Counted from the stretch's first letter, positions 24,292 to 34,943 are shown. The stretch: DNA of 64,000 bases from Microbacterium sp. oral taxon 186 str. F0373 (GCF_000411455.1 NZ_KE150458.1:62001-126000); one strand, 5' to 3'. The notes: generated from the sequence alone by a model not told the origin. A program made the numbers and translations.

Positions 24292-25820
24292 GGCTCGACC
24301 TCCTCCTCGGCGCTCTGCGCGGAGGTCGACGCCAGACCGTGCGCACCCTGGTCGGCGGCGCGGTGATCGCGGTGGTCGTGGTGGCGGTGTGCATCGCCGC
24401 ATGGCGCCTGCACGCCTCCTCGGAGGATGCGGCTTTCGCGGTGACGATCGTCGCGGCATCCGCCCTCACTCTCGGGTTCTTCGTGACAGTGCTGGTGGGC
24501 GGCGTGGACGACCAGCTCGACCCGCGACGATTCGCCGTGGTCGGAGCCTCGCCCCGCGAGATCGCCGGGGTGACGCTGCTGGCCAGCGCGATCAGCGTGC
24601 CGGCGCTCGCCCTGATCGTCGTCGCGGTGGCGCTGAGCGCGCTGTGGACCGATCGCGGAGCTCCGGTGTGGGTGTCCATCGTCTCCGCCGTGTTGGGTGT
24701 GCTCACCTGCCTGCTGCTTGCGAAGATCGGCCTCGCCCTGGCGAGCATGGTCCGCGATCGCCACTCGAGAGAGCTGACGGGCGTGTTCCTCATCGCCCTG
24801 ATCGTCGTCGTCGTTCCCGTCGTCGTCTTCCTCGCGTCCCTGCAGTGGACACAAGGAGTCCCGTCCGCCCTCGTCGCGGCCGTCGACCTGCTCGCGCTCA
24901 CGCCTCTGGGGGCCGCCTGGGCGCTTCCCGAACGCGCGCTGAGCGGCGGCGCCGCTGCCCCCGCCGTGATCGCGGTGCTGTCGGTCGCGGTGCTTGCGGC
25001 GCTGTGGTTCTGGCTCGTCGACCGGCTGATGACGACGACGGAGCGCCCGGGGGCCGCACGTCAGCGACGCGGGCTCGGCTGGTTCGATCTGACCGGCGGC
25101 ACGGCTGCCGGCGGCATCGCGGCGCGCAGCATCATCTACTGGTTCCGCGATCCGCGATATCTGGTCAACATCATCATCGTGCCGATCGCGGCGGCCCTGA
25201 CGATCATCCCGCTCCTGCTGGTCGGCGTGCCGTTCGAGTTCGCGGTGCTGCTACCGGCGCCGCTGATCGCGCTCTTCCTGGGATGGCTGCCGCACAACGA
25301 CCTCGCTTACGACTCCACGGCCTTGTGGATGCACATCGCGGGGGCCGTGCGCGGTGCGGCCGACCGGGCCGGACGTCTCGTGCCGATCGCGGTCGTGGGC
25401 GTGGTCCTGTTGGCGGTAGCGGTGCCGGTGACGATCTCCCTGCATGGTCGTTGGGCGATGCTCCCCGCGATGGCGGGCGTGTGCGCCAGCCTCTTCCTGG
25501 GCGGTCTCGGATTGTCCTCGCTCACCTCGGTCATCGCCCCCTACGCCGTCTCCCGGCCGGGCGACAGTCCGTTTCAGCAGCCGCAGCGCACGGGCGGCGG
25601 ACTCTCGCAGGCGGTGGTCATGTTCGGTGCGGTGCTCCTCAGCGTTCCGGCGTTGTGGTGGGCCTGGCTCGCGTTGACGGGGGACGAGAGCTGGGCGTGG
25701 ACCGCGCTGTGGGGCGGCGTGGGGATCGGCGCGCTGGCGCTTTTGATCGGGATCTTCGCCGGCGGGGCCGTGTTCGACCGCACGGGCGAGCGTCTGATGG
25801 AGTTCGCCGAGTCGACGTGA
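24267..25820 (+). CDS. ABC transporter permease (multi-pass membrane protein)
   Basis: A 517-residue protein with 10-12 hydrophobic helices, for example around residues 28-45, 54-72, 95-120, 130-150, 175-195, 235-255, 310-345 and 390-410, and little extramembrane sequence. It overlaps the ATPase gene by 25 bases and follows it in the same transcript. It fits the integral part of an ABC-2-like exporter; the substrate is unknown. The GTG at 24267 is the earliest plausible start. Confidence 0.8.
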   Translation: MVAHVLRLRLDLLLGALRGGRRQTVRTLVGGAVIAVVVVAVCIAAWRLHASSEDAAFAVTIVAASALTLGFFVTVLVGGVDDQLDPRRFAVVGASPREIAGVTLLASAISVPALALIVVAVALSALWTDRGAPVWVSIVSAVLGVLTCLLLAKIGLALASMVRDRHSRELTGVFLIALIVVVVPVVVFLASLQWTQGVPSALVAAVDLLALTPLGAAWALPERALSGGAAAPAVIAVLSVAVLAALWFWLVDRLMTTTERPGAARQRRGLGWFDLTGGTAAGGIAARSIIYWFRDPRYLVNIIIVPIAAALTIIPLLLVGVPFEFAVLLPAPLIALFLGWLPHNDLAYDSTALWMHIAGAVRGAADRAGRLVPIAVVGVVLLAVAVPVTISLHGRWAMLPAMAGVCASLFLGGLGLSSLTSVIAPYAVSRPGDSPFQQPQRTGGGLSQAVVMFGAVLLSVPALWWAWLALTGDESWAWTALWGGVGIGALALLIGIFAGGAVFDRTGERLMEFAEST

Positions 25821-25875
25821 CCCTCTGTGCACGAACCGGTCCGGGGGCGCCCTACCGCCGATAGAATCGGTCACC

Positions 25876-26148
25876 ATGAGCCCCCTCGACAGCCCCGACG
25901 CACCCGGTGACGGCGGCGTCGCCACCCTTGATCGCGAGCTCGAAGAGCTTCTGCGCGAGGAGAACATCGAGCCCGGCGACCACGAGCGCTTCTCGCACTA
26001 CGTCAAGAAGGACAAGATCCTCGAGTCGGCGCTCACGGGCAAGCCGGTGCGCGCGCTGTGCGGCAAGAAGTGGACTCCCGGTCGCGACCCGGAGAAGTTC
26101 CCGGTGTGCCCCACGTGCAAGGAGATCTACGAGTCGCTCATGAGCTGA
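25876..26148 (+). CDS. DUF3039 family protein
   Basis: A 90-residue actinobacterial protein of the DUF3039 family, recognised by HERFSHYVKKDKILES and the CGKKW...FPVCPTCKEIY region. His56/57-type and Cys residues in that pattern look like a small zinc site. The cellular role is unknown. It is convergent with pncB 10 bases away. Confidence 0.85.
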   Translation: MSPLDSPDAPGDGGVATLDRELEELLREENIEPGDHERFSHYVKKDKILESALTGKPVRALCGKKWTPGRDPEKFPVCPTCKEIYESLMS

Positions 26149-26158
26149 CTCGTCCCGC

Positions 26159-27493
26159 TCACGCGTCGATGTAGACCGTGGGCAGAGCCGGGTCGGACCG
26201 GCTCAGTGCGAGCCCCGTGACGGGAAGCTCTTCGCGAACGATCGCGTGATGCTCCCTCGCGCGAGCGACGCCCTCGGCCCCCTCGAATGCGGGGTCGGGC
26301 TCACCGGCTTCGACGAGCGCCACCTGCAGGGCGCGCGCCTCGGGATGATCCGCCGCCGTCTGCATCTGCTCGAACCCGTCGGAGACGGCGATGAGCTCGC
26401 TCGTCGCGGTACCGCGGGACAGGGTGCGGAACGCGGCCTTGCGGCCACCCTTGGACCCCTTGTCGGTCGAGGTCTTGGCCACTGCGACCCAGCCTCCGGC
26501 GGCATCCTGGCGGGCGACCAGCTTGTAGACCATCCCGGCTGTGGGCGCGCCCGATCCGGTCACCACCGACGTCCCGACGCCGTAGGCGTCGACGGGGGAT
26601 GCCGCGAGTGCAGCCAGGGCGAACTCGTCGAGATCGCTCGTGACCGTGATCCGCGTGCCGGTCGCGCCGAGCCCGTCCAGCTGCGCTCGTACCTCCGCAG
26701 CCACGGTGGGCAGGTCTCCGGAGTCGATGCGCACCCCGCCCAGGCCCGTGCCGGCGACGCGGATCGCGGTCTCGACGCCGCGGCGGATGTCGTAGGTGTC
26801 GATGAGCAGCGTCGTGTCGGTGCCGTGTGCCTGAATCTGGCTGCGGAACGCGTCCTCTTCGCTGTCGTGCAGCAGCGTCCACGCGTGAGCGGCGGTTCCC
26901 ATCGTGGGAATGCCCCACTCCCGTCCCGCCTGCAGGTTGCTCGTGGCACCGAATCCGGCGATGTAGGCGGCACGAGCGGCCGCGACGGCGGAACGCTCCG
27001 CTGCGCGACGCGAGCCCATCTCGGCGAGCGGACGGTCCCCGGCGGCGATGCTCATGCGTGCGGCGGCGTTGGCCACCGCGGAGTCGTGATTGAGGATGCT
27101 GAGCGCCAGAGTCTCGAGCACGACCGCCTCCGCGAAGGTGCTCTCGACGGTGAGCACCGGTGATCCCGGAAAGTAGAGCTCGCCCTCGCGGTAGCCGTGG
27201 ATGCTCCCGGTGAAACGGTAGTTCTCGAGGTAGCGCAGCGTCTCGGCTCCGACGACGCGGTTGTCGCGGAGGTAGCGCAGCTCGTCGTCCCCGAACCGGA
27301 ACGCCCGCAGCTCCTGCAAGAGCCGTCCGGTGCCCGCGACCACGCCGAAGCGGCGCGCTCCCGGCAGGCGCCGTCCGAACAGCTCGAACACGCAGCGGCG
27401 CGCTGCGGTGCCGTCACGCAGGGCCGCGTCGATCATGGTCAGCTCGTAGCGATCGGTGAGCAGGGCGGACGACGGGGCCTCGGCGCGGGTCAT
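26159..27493 (-). CDS. pncB: Nicotinate phosphoribosyltransferase
   Basis: A 444-residue enzyme that converts nicotinate and PRPP to nicotinate mononucleotide in NAD salvage. The opening [17 protein letters not shown] is diagnostic. The conserved [30 protein letters not shown] and [21 protein letters not shown] segments are present. Length matches the family. It diverges from murI across 66 bases. Confidence 0.92.
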   Translation of the reverse strand: MTRAEAPSSALLTDRYELTMIDAALRDGTAARRCVFELFGRRLPGARRFGVVAGTGRLLQELRAFRFGDDELRYLRDNRVVGAETLRYLENYRFTGSIHGYREGELYFPGSPVLTVESTFAEAVVLETLALSILNHDSAVANAAARMSIAAGDRPLAEMGSRRAAERSAVAAARAAYIAGFGATSNLQAGREWGIPTMGTAAHAWTLLHDSEEDAFRSQIQAHGTDTTLLIDTYDIRRGVETAIRVAGTGLGGVRIDSGDLPTVAAEVRAQLDGLGATGTRITVTSDLDEFALAALAASPVDAYGVGTSVVTGSGAPTAGMVYKLVARQDAAGGWVAVAKTSTDKGSKGGRKAAFRTLSRGTATSELIAVSDGFEQMQTAADHPEARALQVALVEAGEPDPAFEGAEGVARAREHHAIVREELPVTGLALSRSDPALPTVYIDA

Positions 27494-27559
27494 GCCGTCA
27501 CTCTAGCGACGGCGCTGGTGACGTCGCCGTCGGCACGGCGGCGGGTAGGGTGGAGAACC

Positions 27560-28396
27560 GTGAATGACGCACCGATCGGCATCTTCGACTCCGGTGTCGG
27601 TGGACTCACGGTCGCCCGCGCCGTCTCGCAGCTGCTGCCGCGGGAGTCGGTGCTGTACATCGGCGACACCGCGCATTCGCCGTATGGGCCGAAGCCGATC
27701 GCGGACGTTCGGCGCTACAGTCTCGAGGTGCTCGACACCCTCGTCGACCAGGGCGTGAAGATGCTCGTGATCGCGTGCAACACGGCATCCGCGGCGGTTC
27801 TCCGTGACGCGCGCGAGCGCTACGACGTGCCCGTCGTCGAGGTCATCGGGCCGGCGGTGCGGACGGCGATCTCCACCACTCGCAATCGCCGCGTGGGCGT
27901 GATCGGCACGGTCGGCACCATCGGATCGGGCGTCTACCAGGACATGCTCGGCGTCAACGAGGATCTGTCGGTGTTCACGCGGGCCTGTCCGCGGTTCGTC
28001 GAGTTCGTCGAGGCGGGTGTGACCGGGTCCGCCGAGGTCCTCGCCGTCGCCGAGGAGTACCTCGCGCCGCTGCGCCACGCCGGCGTGGACACTCTGGTGC
28101 TCGGCTGCACGCACTACCCCTTCCTGGAAGGCGCGATCAGCTACGTGATGGGGCCGGACGTCTCGCTGGTCTCGAGCGACTCCGAGACCGCCAAGGACGT
28201 CTACCGCCAGCTCGTCTCGCGTGACCTGCTGGCCGGGCCGGATGCCGTGGCCACCCACGTCTACGAAGCCACCGGCGACTCCGCCGACGACTTCATTCGT
28301 CTCGCCGATCGGCTGATGGGCCGCGGCGTGTCCAGCGTGCGCCTGGTGCAGACCGGCGCCATCGACCTCCCGCACCCCTGGAAGGGGACCCCATGA
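27560..28396 (+). CDS. murI: Glutamate racemase
   Basis: A 278-residue enzyme making D-glutamate for peptidoglycan. The two catalytic cysteines are Cys73 in IACNTAS and Cys183 in LGCTHYPF; the substrate loop [10 protein letters not shown] is at 8-17. GTG at 27560 is chosen because the protein start then matches the family; upstream open frame is a shadow of the pncB promoter side. The stop overlaps the rph start by 4 bases. Confidence 0.94.
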   Translation: MNDAPIGIFDSGVGGLTVARAVSQLLPRESVLYIGDTAHSPYGPKPIADVRRYSLEVLDTLVDQGVKMLVIACNTASAAVLRDARERYDVPVVEVIGPAVRTAISTTRNRRVGVIGTVGTIGSGVYQDMLGVNEDLSVFTRACPRFVEFVEAGVTGSAEVLAVAEEYLAPLRHAGVDTLVLGCTHYPFLEGAISYVMGPDVSLVSSDSETAKDVYRQLVSRDLLAGPDAVATHVYEATGDSADDFIRLADRLMGRGVSSVRLVQTGAIDLPHPWKGTP

Positions 28397-29130
28397 CCGA
28401 CTCCACCACCCGCGCCGACGGCCGCACCCCCGATCAGCTGCGCCCCGTCACCATTGAACGCGGCTGGTCCGCGCACGCCGAAGGCTCGGCGCTGATCTCC
28501 TTCGGCGGCACCAAGGTGCTGTGCACGGCATCCTTCACGGGAGGTGTGCCGCGCTGGCTCACCGGCAAGGGCAAAGGCTGGGTGACTGCGGAGTACGCCA
28601 TGCTCCCGCGTGCCACGAACTCACGCAACGACCGTGAGGCCGTCAAAGGCAAGATCGGCGGGCGCACTCACGAGATCTCCCGCCTGATCGGTCGCGCGCT
28701 GCGCGCTGTCGTCGACACCAAGGCTCTGGGCGAGAACACGATCGTCATCGACTGCGATGTCCTGCAGGCCGACGGGGGCACGCGCACCGCCGCGATCACC
28801 GGTGCCTACATCGCGCTGGCCGACGCGATCGAGTGGGGGCGTGCCAAGGGCTTCGTCGGCAAGAACGCGAAGGTGCTCCTCGACTCGGTCGCCGCGGTGT
28901 CGGTGGGCATCATCGACGGCGAGCCGATGCTCGACCTCGCCTACGTCGAAGACGTGCGTGCCGAGACGGACATGAACGTCGTGGTCACCGGCCGCGGCTT
29001 GTTCGTCGAAGTGCAGGGGACGGCCGAGGGCGCGCCCTTCGACAAGCGCGAACTCGACGCCCTGCTCGAACTGGGCGTGGCCGGCTGCGCCGACCTCCGC
29101 GACGCGCAGACTGCGGTGCTCGCGTCGTGA
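28393..29130 (+). CDS. rph: RNase PH
   Basis: A 245-residue phosphorolytic 3'-5' exoribonuclease that trims tRNA 3' ends. The start [13 protein letters not shown] and the sequence [13 protein letters not shown] are typical, with the phosphate/RNA sites in the [26 protein letters not shown] stretch and a conserved [14 protein letters not shown] motif. Coupled by 4-base overlaps to murI upstream and rdgB downstream, an order common in actinobacteria. Confidence 0.95.
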   Translation: MTDSTTRADGRTPDQLRPVTIERGWSAHAEGSALISFGGTKVLCTASFTGGVPRWLTGKGKGWVTAEYAMLPRATNSRNDREAVKGKIGGRTHEISRLIGRALRAVVDTKALGENTIVIDCDVLQADGGTRTAAITGAYIALADAIEWGRAKGFVGKNAKVLLDSVAAVSVGIIDGEPMLDLAYVEDVRAETDMNVVVTGRGLFVEVQGTAEGAPFDKRELDALLELGVAGCADLRDAQTAVLAS

Positions 29131-29771
29131 CCGGCGTCCCGAACTCCTCCACGCCGACCGGTGGCTTCCGCCGGATCGTGCTGGCGACCCACAACCCGCA
29201 CAAGGTGGAGGAGTTCGGGGCGATCGTCGCGCGCGTACGTCCCGACCTCGAGGTCATCGGCTATGACGGCCCCGAGCCCGTCGAGGACGGCGTGACGTTC
29301 GCGGCGAACGCGCTCATCAAGGCCCGCGCCGCCGCGGCGCACACCGGGCTGCCGGCGCTTGCGGACGACTCGGGTGTGTGCGTGGACGTGCTCGGCGGCG
29401 CCCCCGGTGTGTTCTCGGCGTACTGGGCCGGCCATCGCAAGGACGCGCGCGCCAATCTGGAGCTGCTGCTCGATCAGCTCTCCGACATCGCCGACCCGCA
29501 TCGCACTGCGCAGTTCGTCTCTACGATCGCCCTGGTCGTTCCGGGGCCGGACGGGGTCGCCCGTGAGGACACGGTGGAAGGCGTGTGGCCGGGCAGGCTC
29601 GCGACCGCGCCGTCGGGCCGTGGCGGGTTCGGTTACGACCCGATCTTCCTGCCCGACGACCAGCACGGCCGCACGGCCGCCGACCTGTCGGCGGAGGAGA
29701 AGAACGCGGCATCACACCGTGCTCGGGCGTTCGTGGCGCTGGCGCCGCTGCTGAGCACGCTGGAGCGATAA
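29127..29771 (+). CDS. rdgB: Non-canonical purine NTP pyrophosphatase (RdgB/HAM1)
   Basis: A 214-residue enzyme that removes dITP and XTP from the nucleotide pool. Conserved [15 protein letters not shown] near the start, [25 protein letters not shown] in the centre and [15 protein letters not shown] toward the end are all present. GTG overlaps the rph stop. The next gene on this strand starts 66 bases on. Confidence 0.93.
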   Translation: MTGVPNSSTPTGGFRRIVLATHNPHKVEEFGAIVARVRPDLEVIGYDGPEPVEDGVTFAANALIKARAAAAHTGLPALADDSGVCVDVLGGAPGVFSAYWAGHRKDARANLELLLDQLSDIADPHRTAQFVSTIALVVPGPDGVAREDTVEGVWPGRLATAPSGRGGFGYDPIFLPDDQHGRTAADLSAEEKNAASHRARAFVALAPLLSTLER

Positions 29772-29836
29772 CCGCTCTCATTCCCGACTAGGCGAAAGCT
29801 GCCGTGCGGAGGCTGTGCGCGCCCTAGCCTCGACCT

Positions 29837-30754
29837 ATGCACGATCACGCACCGACCGGAATCAGGCAGTCGAGCAACCGTCGTCTGCTGACGATCTCGC
29901 TCTGCCTCACCGCCACGGTCATGCTCGTGCAAGTCGTCGGCGCACTCTTCACGGGTTCGCTCGCCCTGCTCGCCGACGCCGCGCATATGTTCACGGACTC
30001 GTCGGCGCTCGTGATCGCGCTGATCGCCTCGACGGTGGCCGCACGTCCCGCGAACGACCGCAACACGTACGGATACCAGCGCGCGGAGGTCTTCGGGGCG
30101 CTCGTCAACGCGGTGATCCTGATCGCGCTGATGGTGTGGATCGCCGTCGAGGCCGTCCAGCGACTCGTCACCCCCGGCGAGGCTGAGGTCGCCGGTGGGC
30201 TCATGCTTCTCGTGGCGGCGGTGGGCCTGGGTGCCAACGCCGTCTCGATGTACCTGCTGAGCGCGGCGCAGAAGCGCAGCATCAACGTGCGCGGCGCCTA
30301 CATCGAGGTGCTCGGCGATCTCATCGGGTCGGCGCTGGTCATCGTCGCCGCCGCGATCATCTGGACGACCGGGTGGATGCCGGCGGATGCGCTCGCTTCT
30401 CTCCTCATCGCGGTAATGATCCTGCCCCGCGCCGTCGGTCTGCTGCGCGAGGTGTTCTCGGTGCTGGGGGAGCGGGCGCCGAAGGGAACCGAGGTTGCGG
30501 AGATCCGCGACCACATCCTCGGAGAGGACGGCGTCGTCGATGTGCACGACGTGCACGTGTGGCAGCTCACCCGGGGAGCGCCGGTCTTCACCGCGCACGT
30601 GGTCGTCGCCGAGGACGTGCTGGCCGGCGCATCCGGGGGCACGGGTGCGTTGCTGTCCCGTCTGCAAGGGTGCCTGTCGCGACACTTCGATGTGGAGCAC
30701 TCCACCTTCCAGTTCGAACCCGCCGGTCACCGCGAGCACGAGGCGCACGTCTGA
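29837..30754 (+). CDS. Cation diffusion facilitator (CDF) metal exporter
   Basis: A 305-residue CDF protein with six membrane helices and a cytoplasmic C-terminal domain. The zinc-site pattern HMFTDSSALVIAL in helix 2 (DxxHxxxD type: ADAAHMFTD) and GDLIGSALVIVAA in helix 5 are present, as is the C-terminal VDVHDVHVWQLT motif. Substrate is probably Zn(II) or a similar divalent ion. Confidence 0.9.
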   Translation: MHDHAPTGIRQSSNRRLLTISLCLTATVMLVQVVGALFTGSLALLADAAHMFTDSSALVIALIASTVAARPANDRNTYGYQRAEVFGALVNAVILIALMVWIAVEAVQRLVTPGEAEVAGGLMLLVAAVGLGANAVSMYLLSAAQKRSINVRGAYIEVLGDLIGSALVIVAAAIIWTTGWMPADALASLLIAVMILPRAVGLLREVFSVLGERAPKGTEVAEIRDHILGEDGVVDVHDVHVWQLTRGAPVFTAHVVVAEDVLAGASGGTGALLSRLQGCLSRHFDVEHSTFQFEPAGHREHEAHV

Positions 30755-30791
30755 CACGCGGACGTGCGTCTGATGACGCATCGGCGTTCGG

Positions 30792-31619
30792 ATGTGTCAC
30801 GATGCAGAGCATGGATGCCGCCACCCGCGAGGAGTTCGCGGCGCTGCGCCGACGCGCGTATGGCCGAACGCTGACATCGTCGACGACCCGGTGGCGCTCG
30901 CTCGGCTTCGCGAGCTCGAGGAGCGCCACGACCGCGGTTCGACCCCCGCAACGGCGGCGCGGATGGCGGAGGCGGAGGTACTGTTCGGACCTCGTCCGCC
31001 GAGACCGGAGAGCTCGGTGCCGCCGGCGGCACAGGCTCCGTCCGCCCTCGACATCGCCGTCACCTCCGCTGAGCCGCAGCGGGCGGAGGCTCACGCCCGC
31101 GCGACGCCGACCCCTCCTCGGATCGGTCGTGCGCTGCTCATCGGGTGGGCCGCGTCGATCGTCGCGGTCGCGATCGTCGTGGGTGCGCTCGTCTTCGGAC
31201 TAGCGTCACTGCGGCCGGTATCGGCAGTGACCGGTGCGCGTCAGGTCGCCAGCCTCGACGAGCCGATCACCGATCTGCCGACCGGAGAGTCGATGTCGAT
31301 TCTCACGCAGGCGACGACGGTCTATCGCTACCACGGACTCGTCATCGCCTTCTTCGACGATGGTGTTCTCGACGTCACGCAGGCGTGCATTCTTGTGGGC
31401 TCGGAGTCTTCGTCGTCGGGTGATGAAGGCATCCGGTTCACGATGGGCTGCGCGGCGGGCCCTTTCCCCGCGACTGCTAGCCGGGAAGTCGAGCTCGACA
31501 GTCCCGGTGAACTCAGGGCTGACTTCCCCGTCGGCACGGCGCTCCAGTTCGTGTGGGACGGCACCGCGGTCGCCGTGTTCGCGGCCGACCCGCCTGCGCC
31601 GACCAGCGCACCTGCGTGA
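30792..31619 (+). CDS. Membrane protein whose N-terminus is broken by an apparent frameshift
   Basis: The body of this gene encodes a protein with a single membrane helix (IGWAASIVAVAIVVGALVFGLA, about 110-131) and an outward C-terminal domain, substrate unknown. The start is odd. An ATG at 30811 opens MDAATREEFAALRRRAYG in one frame, while the continuation NADIVDDPVALARLRELEE lies in another frame from about 30864. One missing base, a C in the run at 30864-30865, would join them into the N-terminus typical of this Microbacterium protein family. As read, the long frame could start at ATG 30792, but those first residues do not match the family. Confidence 0.55.
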   Translation: MCHDAEHGCRHPRGVRGAAPTRVWPNADIVDDPVALARLRELEERHDRGSTPATAARMAEAEVLFGPRPPRPESSVPPAAQAPSALDIAVTSAEPQRAEAHARATPTPPRIGRALLIGWAASIVAVAIVVGALVFGLASLRPVSAVTGARQVASLDEPITDLPTGESMSILTQATTVYRYHGLVIAFFDDGVLDVTQACILVGSESSSSGDEGIRFTMGCAAGPFPATASREVELDSPGELRADFPVGTALQFVWDGTAVAVFAADPPAPTSAPA

Positions 31620-31622
31620 GGA

Positions 31623-34034
31623 CTACTCCTCGCGGCGGACGTCCCCCGGCTGCTTCTCGGCGCGGAGTCCTCGCCACCGCGCGTGGCGCAGCGTGCCGTT
31701 CGGAGTGAACTCCGCGTACTCGACCTCGCCGACGAGTTCCGGGCGCAGCCAGAGCGCGTCCGATGCGTCTGCGGCGGGGACACCGATGAACGGGTTCGTC
31801 TCGGTGCGCAGCGGCCGCAGCTGCTGTTCGAGGCGACCGAGCTCGCGCTCGCTGAACCCCGATCCCACGCGCCCGACATAGCGCAGGCCCTCGGCATCCG
31901 GGATGCCGAGCAGTAGCGAGCCGATGCCGTCGCGTCGTTCGCCTTTGCCGGGGCGGATGCCGCCGATCACGACCTCCTGCATGGCCGTCAGCTTCACCTT
32001 GAGCCACTCCTCCGAGCGTTCGCCGCGCCGATAGGGAGAGCGAGGGTCCTTGACGACGACGCCTTCCAACCGCAGGTCGACGGCGGCCGTCAACGCATCG
32101 GCGATGTCGTCGGTGATCGGGGGGACGACGAGCGGGGGAGCCGCATCGGCGGTGAGGGTGAGGAGCAGGTCGCGCCGCTCGCGGAGGGGGTGGGCAGAGA
32201 CATCGTCGTCGTCGACGCGCAGCAGATCGAAGACGAAGTAGTGAACGGGTGTCGCCTGGGCTTCGCGGGCGATCTCGTGAACGCCGGTCAGATGCATACG
32301 CGACTGCAGCCGTGTGAAGCTCGGGCGGCCGGCGGCATCCAGAGCGACGATCTCTCCGTCGATGACGGCGGGCAGAGCGCGGAGCCCGAGGTCGGCAGCG
32401 GTGAGCTCGGGGTAGCGTTCCGTGATGTCGGTGCCGCTGCGGGCGCGCAGGTGCAGCCGCTCGCCATCCCACGTGCCGATCGCGCGGATGCCGTCCCACT
32501 TGAACTCGACCCACGGAACGTCGCCCCAGCGCCGGGCGGCGGAGGCGGCGAGCGCCGGTGTCGTCGACACGGCGAGCATCGGCGCGTCACTTCCGGCTAA
32601 CGCGCGGGATGTGGCGCGGTGACCGGCGCGAGCGGCGCGCACGGGAGGCGTCGCGGCATCCTTCGTGCGGTGCAGGAGCCACTGCGACTTCTCACCGGTA
32701 CCCGACGTGCGGATTAGGGCGAGACGGACCTGCCCGAGGGGGCCGCCGGTGCGCCCGCTGAGCGTCGCGATGACCTCGTCGTCGCGCCACTTCTCCACCG
32801 TGAACGTGCCGGAGTCCCAGACGGTCATGGTGCCGGCGCCGTACTCGCCGGCGGGGATCTCGCCGGCGAACGTGAGGTACTCGATCGGATGCGGTTCGGT
32901 CATCACCGCCAGATGGTTGCGGTCGGGAGAATCGGGGATGCCGCGCGGCACCGCCCAGCTGACGAGCACCCCGTCGCGCTCGAGCCTGAGGTCCCAATGC
33001 AGCCGCGACGCGTGGTGCTCCTGAATCACGAACCGCCATGATTCTGCCGAGCCGCCATGATTCGGCGCGCCAGAACGTGGCGGCTCGGCGGATACATGGC
33101 GGCTCGACGGGAAGGGCTCGGGGGTGGCGGCGGGGGTGCGCTTGGCCATGTAGGGCGCGAGGGGGTCGGGTGCGAGGGCGGCGAGCAGGTCACCGTCGGC
33201 CGCGGCTCGCGCGAGCACCTCGTCGAGCAGCAGGTGGCGCAGGTCGGGATCGTCGAGCTCGGCCCAGGTTCGAGGGGCGGCGACCGTCGGCTGCGCGCGT
33301 CCGCGCAGCGAGTACGGGGCGATGGTGGTCTTGGCTGCGTTGTTCTGACTCCAGTCGACGAACACCTTTCCGGGGCGAGCCGCCTTGCTCATCGCGCTGA
33401 CGACGAGGGCGGGGTCGTCGGCTTCCAGAGCCCGCGCCAGCTCGCGCGCAACCGCCGAGATCTCGTCGCTGGAGCGGGTGGCATCGAGCGCCGCGTACAG
33501 GTGGATGCCCTTGGACCCGCTCGTCACCGGCAACGGTTCCATGCCCATGTCCGACAGGATGCCGCGGGCCCGTCGGGCCACTTCCGCGCATTCGGCGAGC
33601 CCGACTCCGGGGCCCGGGTCGAGGTCGAGCACGAGGCGGTCGGGGCAGCCGCGTCCGCCATGGTCGAAGCGCCATTGCGGCGTGTGGAGTTCGAGGCTCG
33701 CGACCTGCGCGAGGTACACGAGCCCGGCGACGTCGGTGACCAGCGGGTAGTCCTTGGCGCCCCCCGAGTGGTCGATCGCGTGTCGCGGCATCCACTCGGG
33801 CGCGCCGGCTTCGAGGTCCTTCGCGAAGAAGGGCGGCTCGCCGGTGCCCTCCGGCCAGCGCAGCCGCGTCACCGGCCTGCCGGCCAGGTGCGGCAGCATC
33901 ACGGGAGCGATGCGCGAGTAGTAGTCGATCACCTCGGCCTTGGTGGTGCCGGTGGCGGGATAGAGCACCTTGTCGAGGTTGCTCAGACGCAGGCGACGAC
34001 CGCCCACGTCGACCACCTGCGCTGACTGTGCCAT
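31623..34034 (-). CDS. ligD: Non-homologous end-joining DNA ligase LigD (polymerase-phosphoesterase-ligase)
   Basis: An 803-residue three-domain enzyme in the mycobacterial order. The polymerase/primase domain is at 1-290 (LSNLDKVLYPATGTTKAEV, metal motif LDLDPG with Asp137/Asp139, VTSGSKGIHLY). The phosphoesterase domain is at about 325-465 (HHASRLHWDLRLERDG). The ATP-dependent ligase domain is at about 495-800, with nucleophile Lys512 in EFKWDGIRA. It seals double-strand breaks brought together by Ku. It diverges from ku across 59 bases. Confidence 0.94.
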   Translation of the reverse strand: MAQSAQVVDVGGRRLRLSNLDKVLYPATGTTKAEVIDYYSRIAPVMLPHLAGRPVTRLRWPEGTGEPPFFAKDLEAGAPEWMPRHAIDHSGGAKDYPLVTDVAGLVYLAQVASLELHTPQWRFDHGGRGCPDRLVLDLDPGPGVGLAECAEVARRARGILSDMGMEPLPVTSGSKGIHLYAALDATRSSDEISAVARELARALEADDPALVVSAMSKAARPGKVFVDWSQNNAAKTTIAPYSLRGRAQPTVAAPRTWAELDDPDLRHLLLDEVLARAAADGDLLAALAPDPLAPYMAKRTPAATPEPFPSSRHVSAEPPRSGAPNHGGSAESWRFVIQEHHASRLHWDLRLERDGVLVSWAVPRGIPDSPDRNHLAVMTEPHPIEYLTFAGEIPAGEYGAGTMTVWDSGTFTVEKWRDDEVIATLSGRTGGPLGQVRLALIRTSGTGEKSQWLLHRTKDAATPPVRAARAGHRATSRALAGSDAPMLAVSTTPALAASAARRWGDVPWVEFKWDGIRAIGTWDGERLHLRARSGTDITERYPELTAADLGLRALPAVIDGEIVALDAAGRPSFTRLQSRMHLTGVHEIAREAQATPVHYFVFDLLRVDDDDVSAHPLRERRDLLLTLTADAAPPLVVPPITDDIADALTAAVDLRLEGVVVKDPRSPYRRGERSEEWLKVKLTAMQEVVIGGIRPGKGERRDGIGSLLLGIPDAEGLRYVGRVGSGFSERELGRLEQQLRPLRTETNPFIGVPAADASDALWLRPELVGEVEYAEFTPNGTLRHARWRGLRAEKQPGDVRREE

Positions 34035-34093
34035 GGCGCCAGGCTAGCGTCCAGCCCCTGGCGTCGGCGGGCGGCAGCCGCTTGGATGGCCAC

Positions 34094-34942
34094 ATGAGAG
34101 CGATCTGGAAGGGCGCATTGACGTTCGGCCTCGTGAACGTGCCGGTGAAGGTCTACTCGGCAATCGAAGACCACGACGTCCCGCTGCATCAGGTGCATGC
34201 GGCCGACGGCGGCCGCATCCGGTATCAGCGGGTCTGCGAGCTGGACGGTGAGGTCGTGCCGTACGCCGACATCGACAAGGCCTACGACGACGGCGAGCGC
34301 ACCGTGGTGCTCACGGCCGAAGACCTGGCCGCACTGCCGTCAGAGCGCAGTCGCGAGATCGAGGTGGTCGAGTTCGTCCCGAGCGACCAGATCGATCTGC
34401 TGACCCTTGACCGTCCGTACTACCTCGAGCCCGACTCGTCGTCGCCGAAGGCGTATGTGCTGCTGCGCCAGACCCTGGAGCGGACCGATCGGACAGCCGT
34501 CGTGCGCTTCTCGCTGCGCCAGAAGACGAGACTGGCTGCTCTGAGGGTCCGCGGCGACGTGCTGGTTCTGCAGACCCTGTTGTGGGCCGACGAGGTGCGG
34601 CAAGCCTCATTCGCCGCCCTCGATGAGCCGGTCAAGATCTCCGACAAGGAGTTGGAGCTGTCGGCATCCCTCGTGGAGAGCTTCTCGGCCGACTTCGACC
34701 CCGGCCAGTTCGTCGACGAGTATCAGCAGGAGCTCCGCACCCTCATCGACGCCAAGCTCGAGAAGGGCGACGCGCTCGACACGTCCGAGACCTTCGGTGA
34801 GAAGGGCGAAAAGGATGCCGGCGGTGAGGTCATCGATCTGATGGCGGCCCTCAAGGCCAGCGTGGAGCGCAGCCGCGCGGCGCGGGCGGAGAAAGAGAAG
34901 GTGGCCTCGCCCAAGAAGGGCAAGGCCACCAAAGCGTCCTGA
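34094..34942 (+). CDS. ku: DNA end-binding protein Ku
   Basis: A 282-residue bacterial Ku homodimer subunit. The start RAIWKGALTFGLVNVPVKVYSA is diagnostic, and the core RYQRVCELDGEVV and ALRVRGDVLVLQTLLWADEVR follow. The last 30 residues form a Lys/Ala-rich tail (ARAEKEKVASPKKGKATKAS) that in other Ku proteins helps DNA binding and contact with LigD. The divergent ligD gene completes the minimal two-protein repair system. Confidence 0.94.
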   Translation: MRAIWKGALTFGLVNVPVKVYSAIEDHDVPLHQVHAADGGRIRYQRVCELDGEVVPYADIDKAYDDGERTVVLTAEDLAALPSERSREIEVVEFVPSDQIDLLTLDRPYYLEPDSSSPKAYVLLRQTLERTDRTAVVRFSLRQKTRLAALRVRGDVLVLQTLLWADEVRQASFAALDEPVKISDKELELSASLVESFSADFDPGQFVDEYQQELRTLIDAKLEKGDALDTSETFGEKGEKDAGGEVIDLMAALKASVERSRAARAEKEKVASPKKGKATKAS

Positions 34943-34943
34943 G

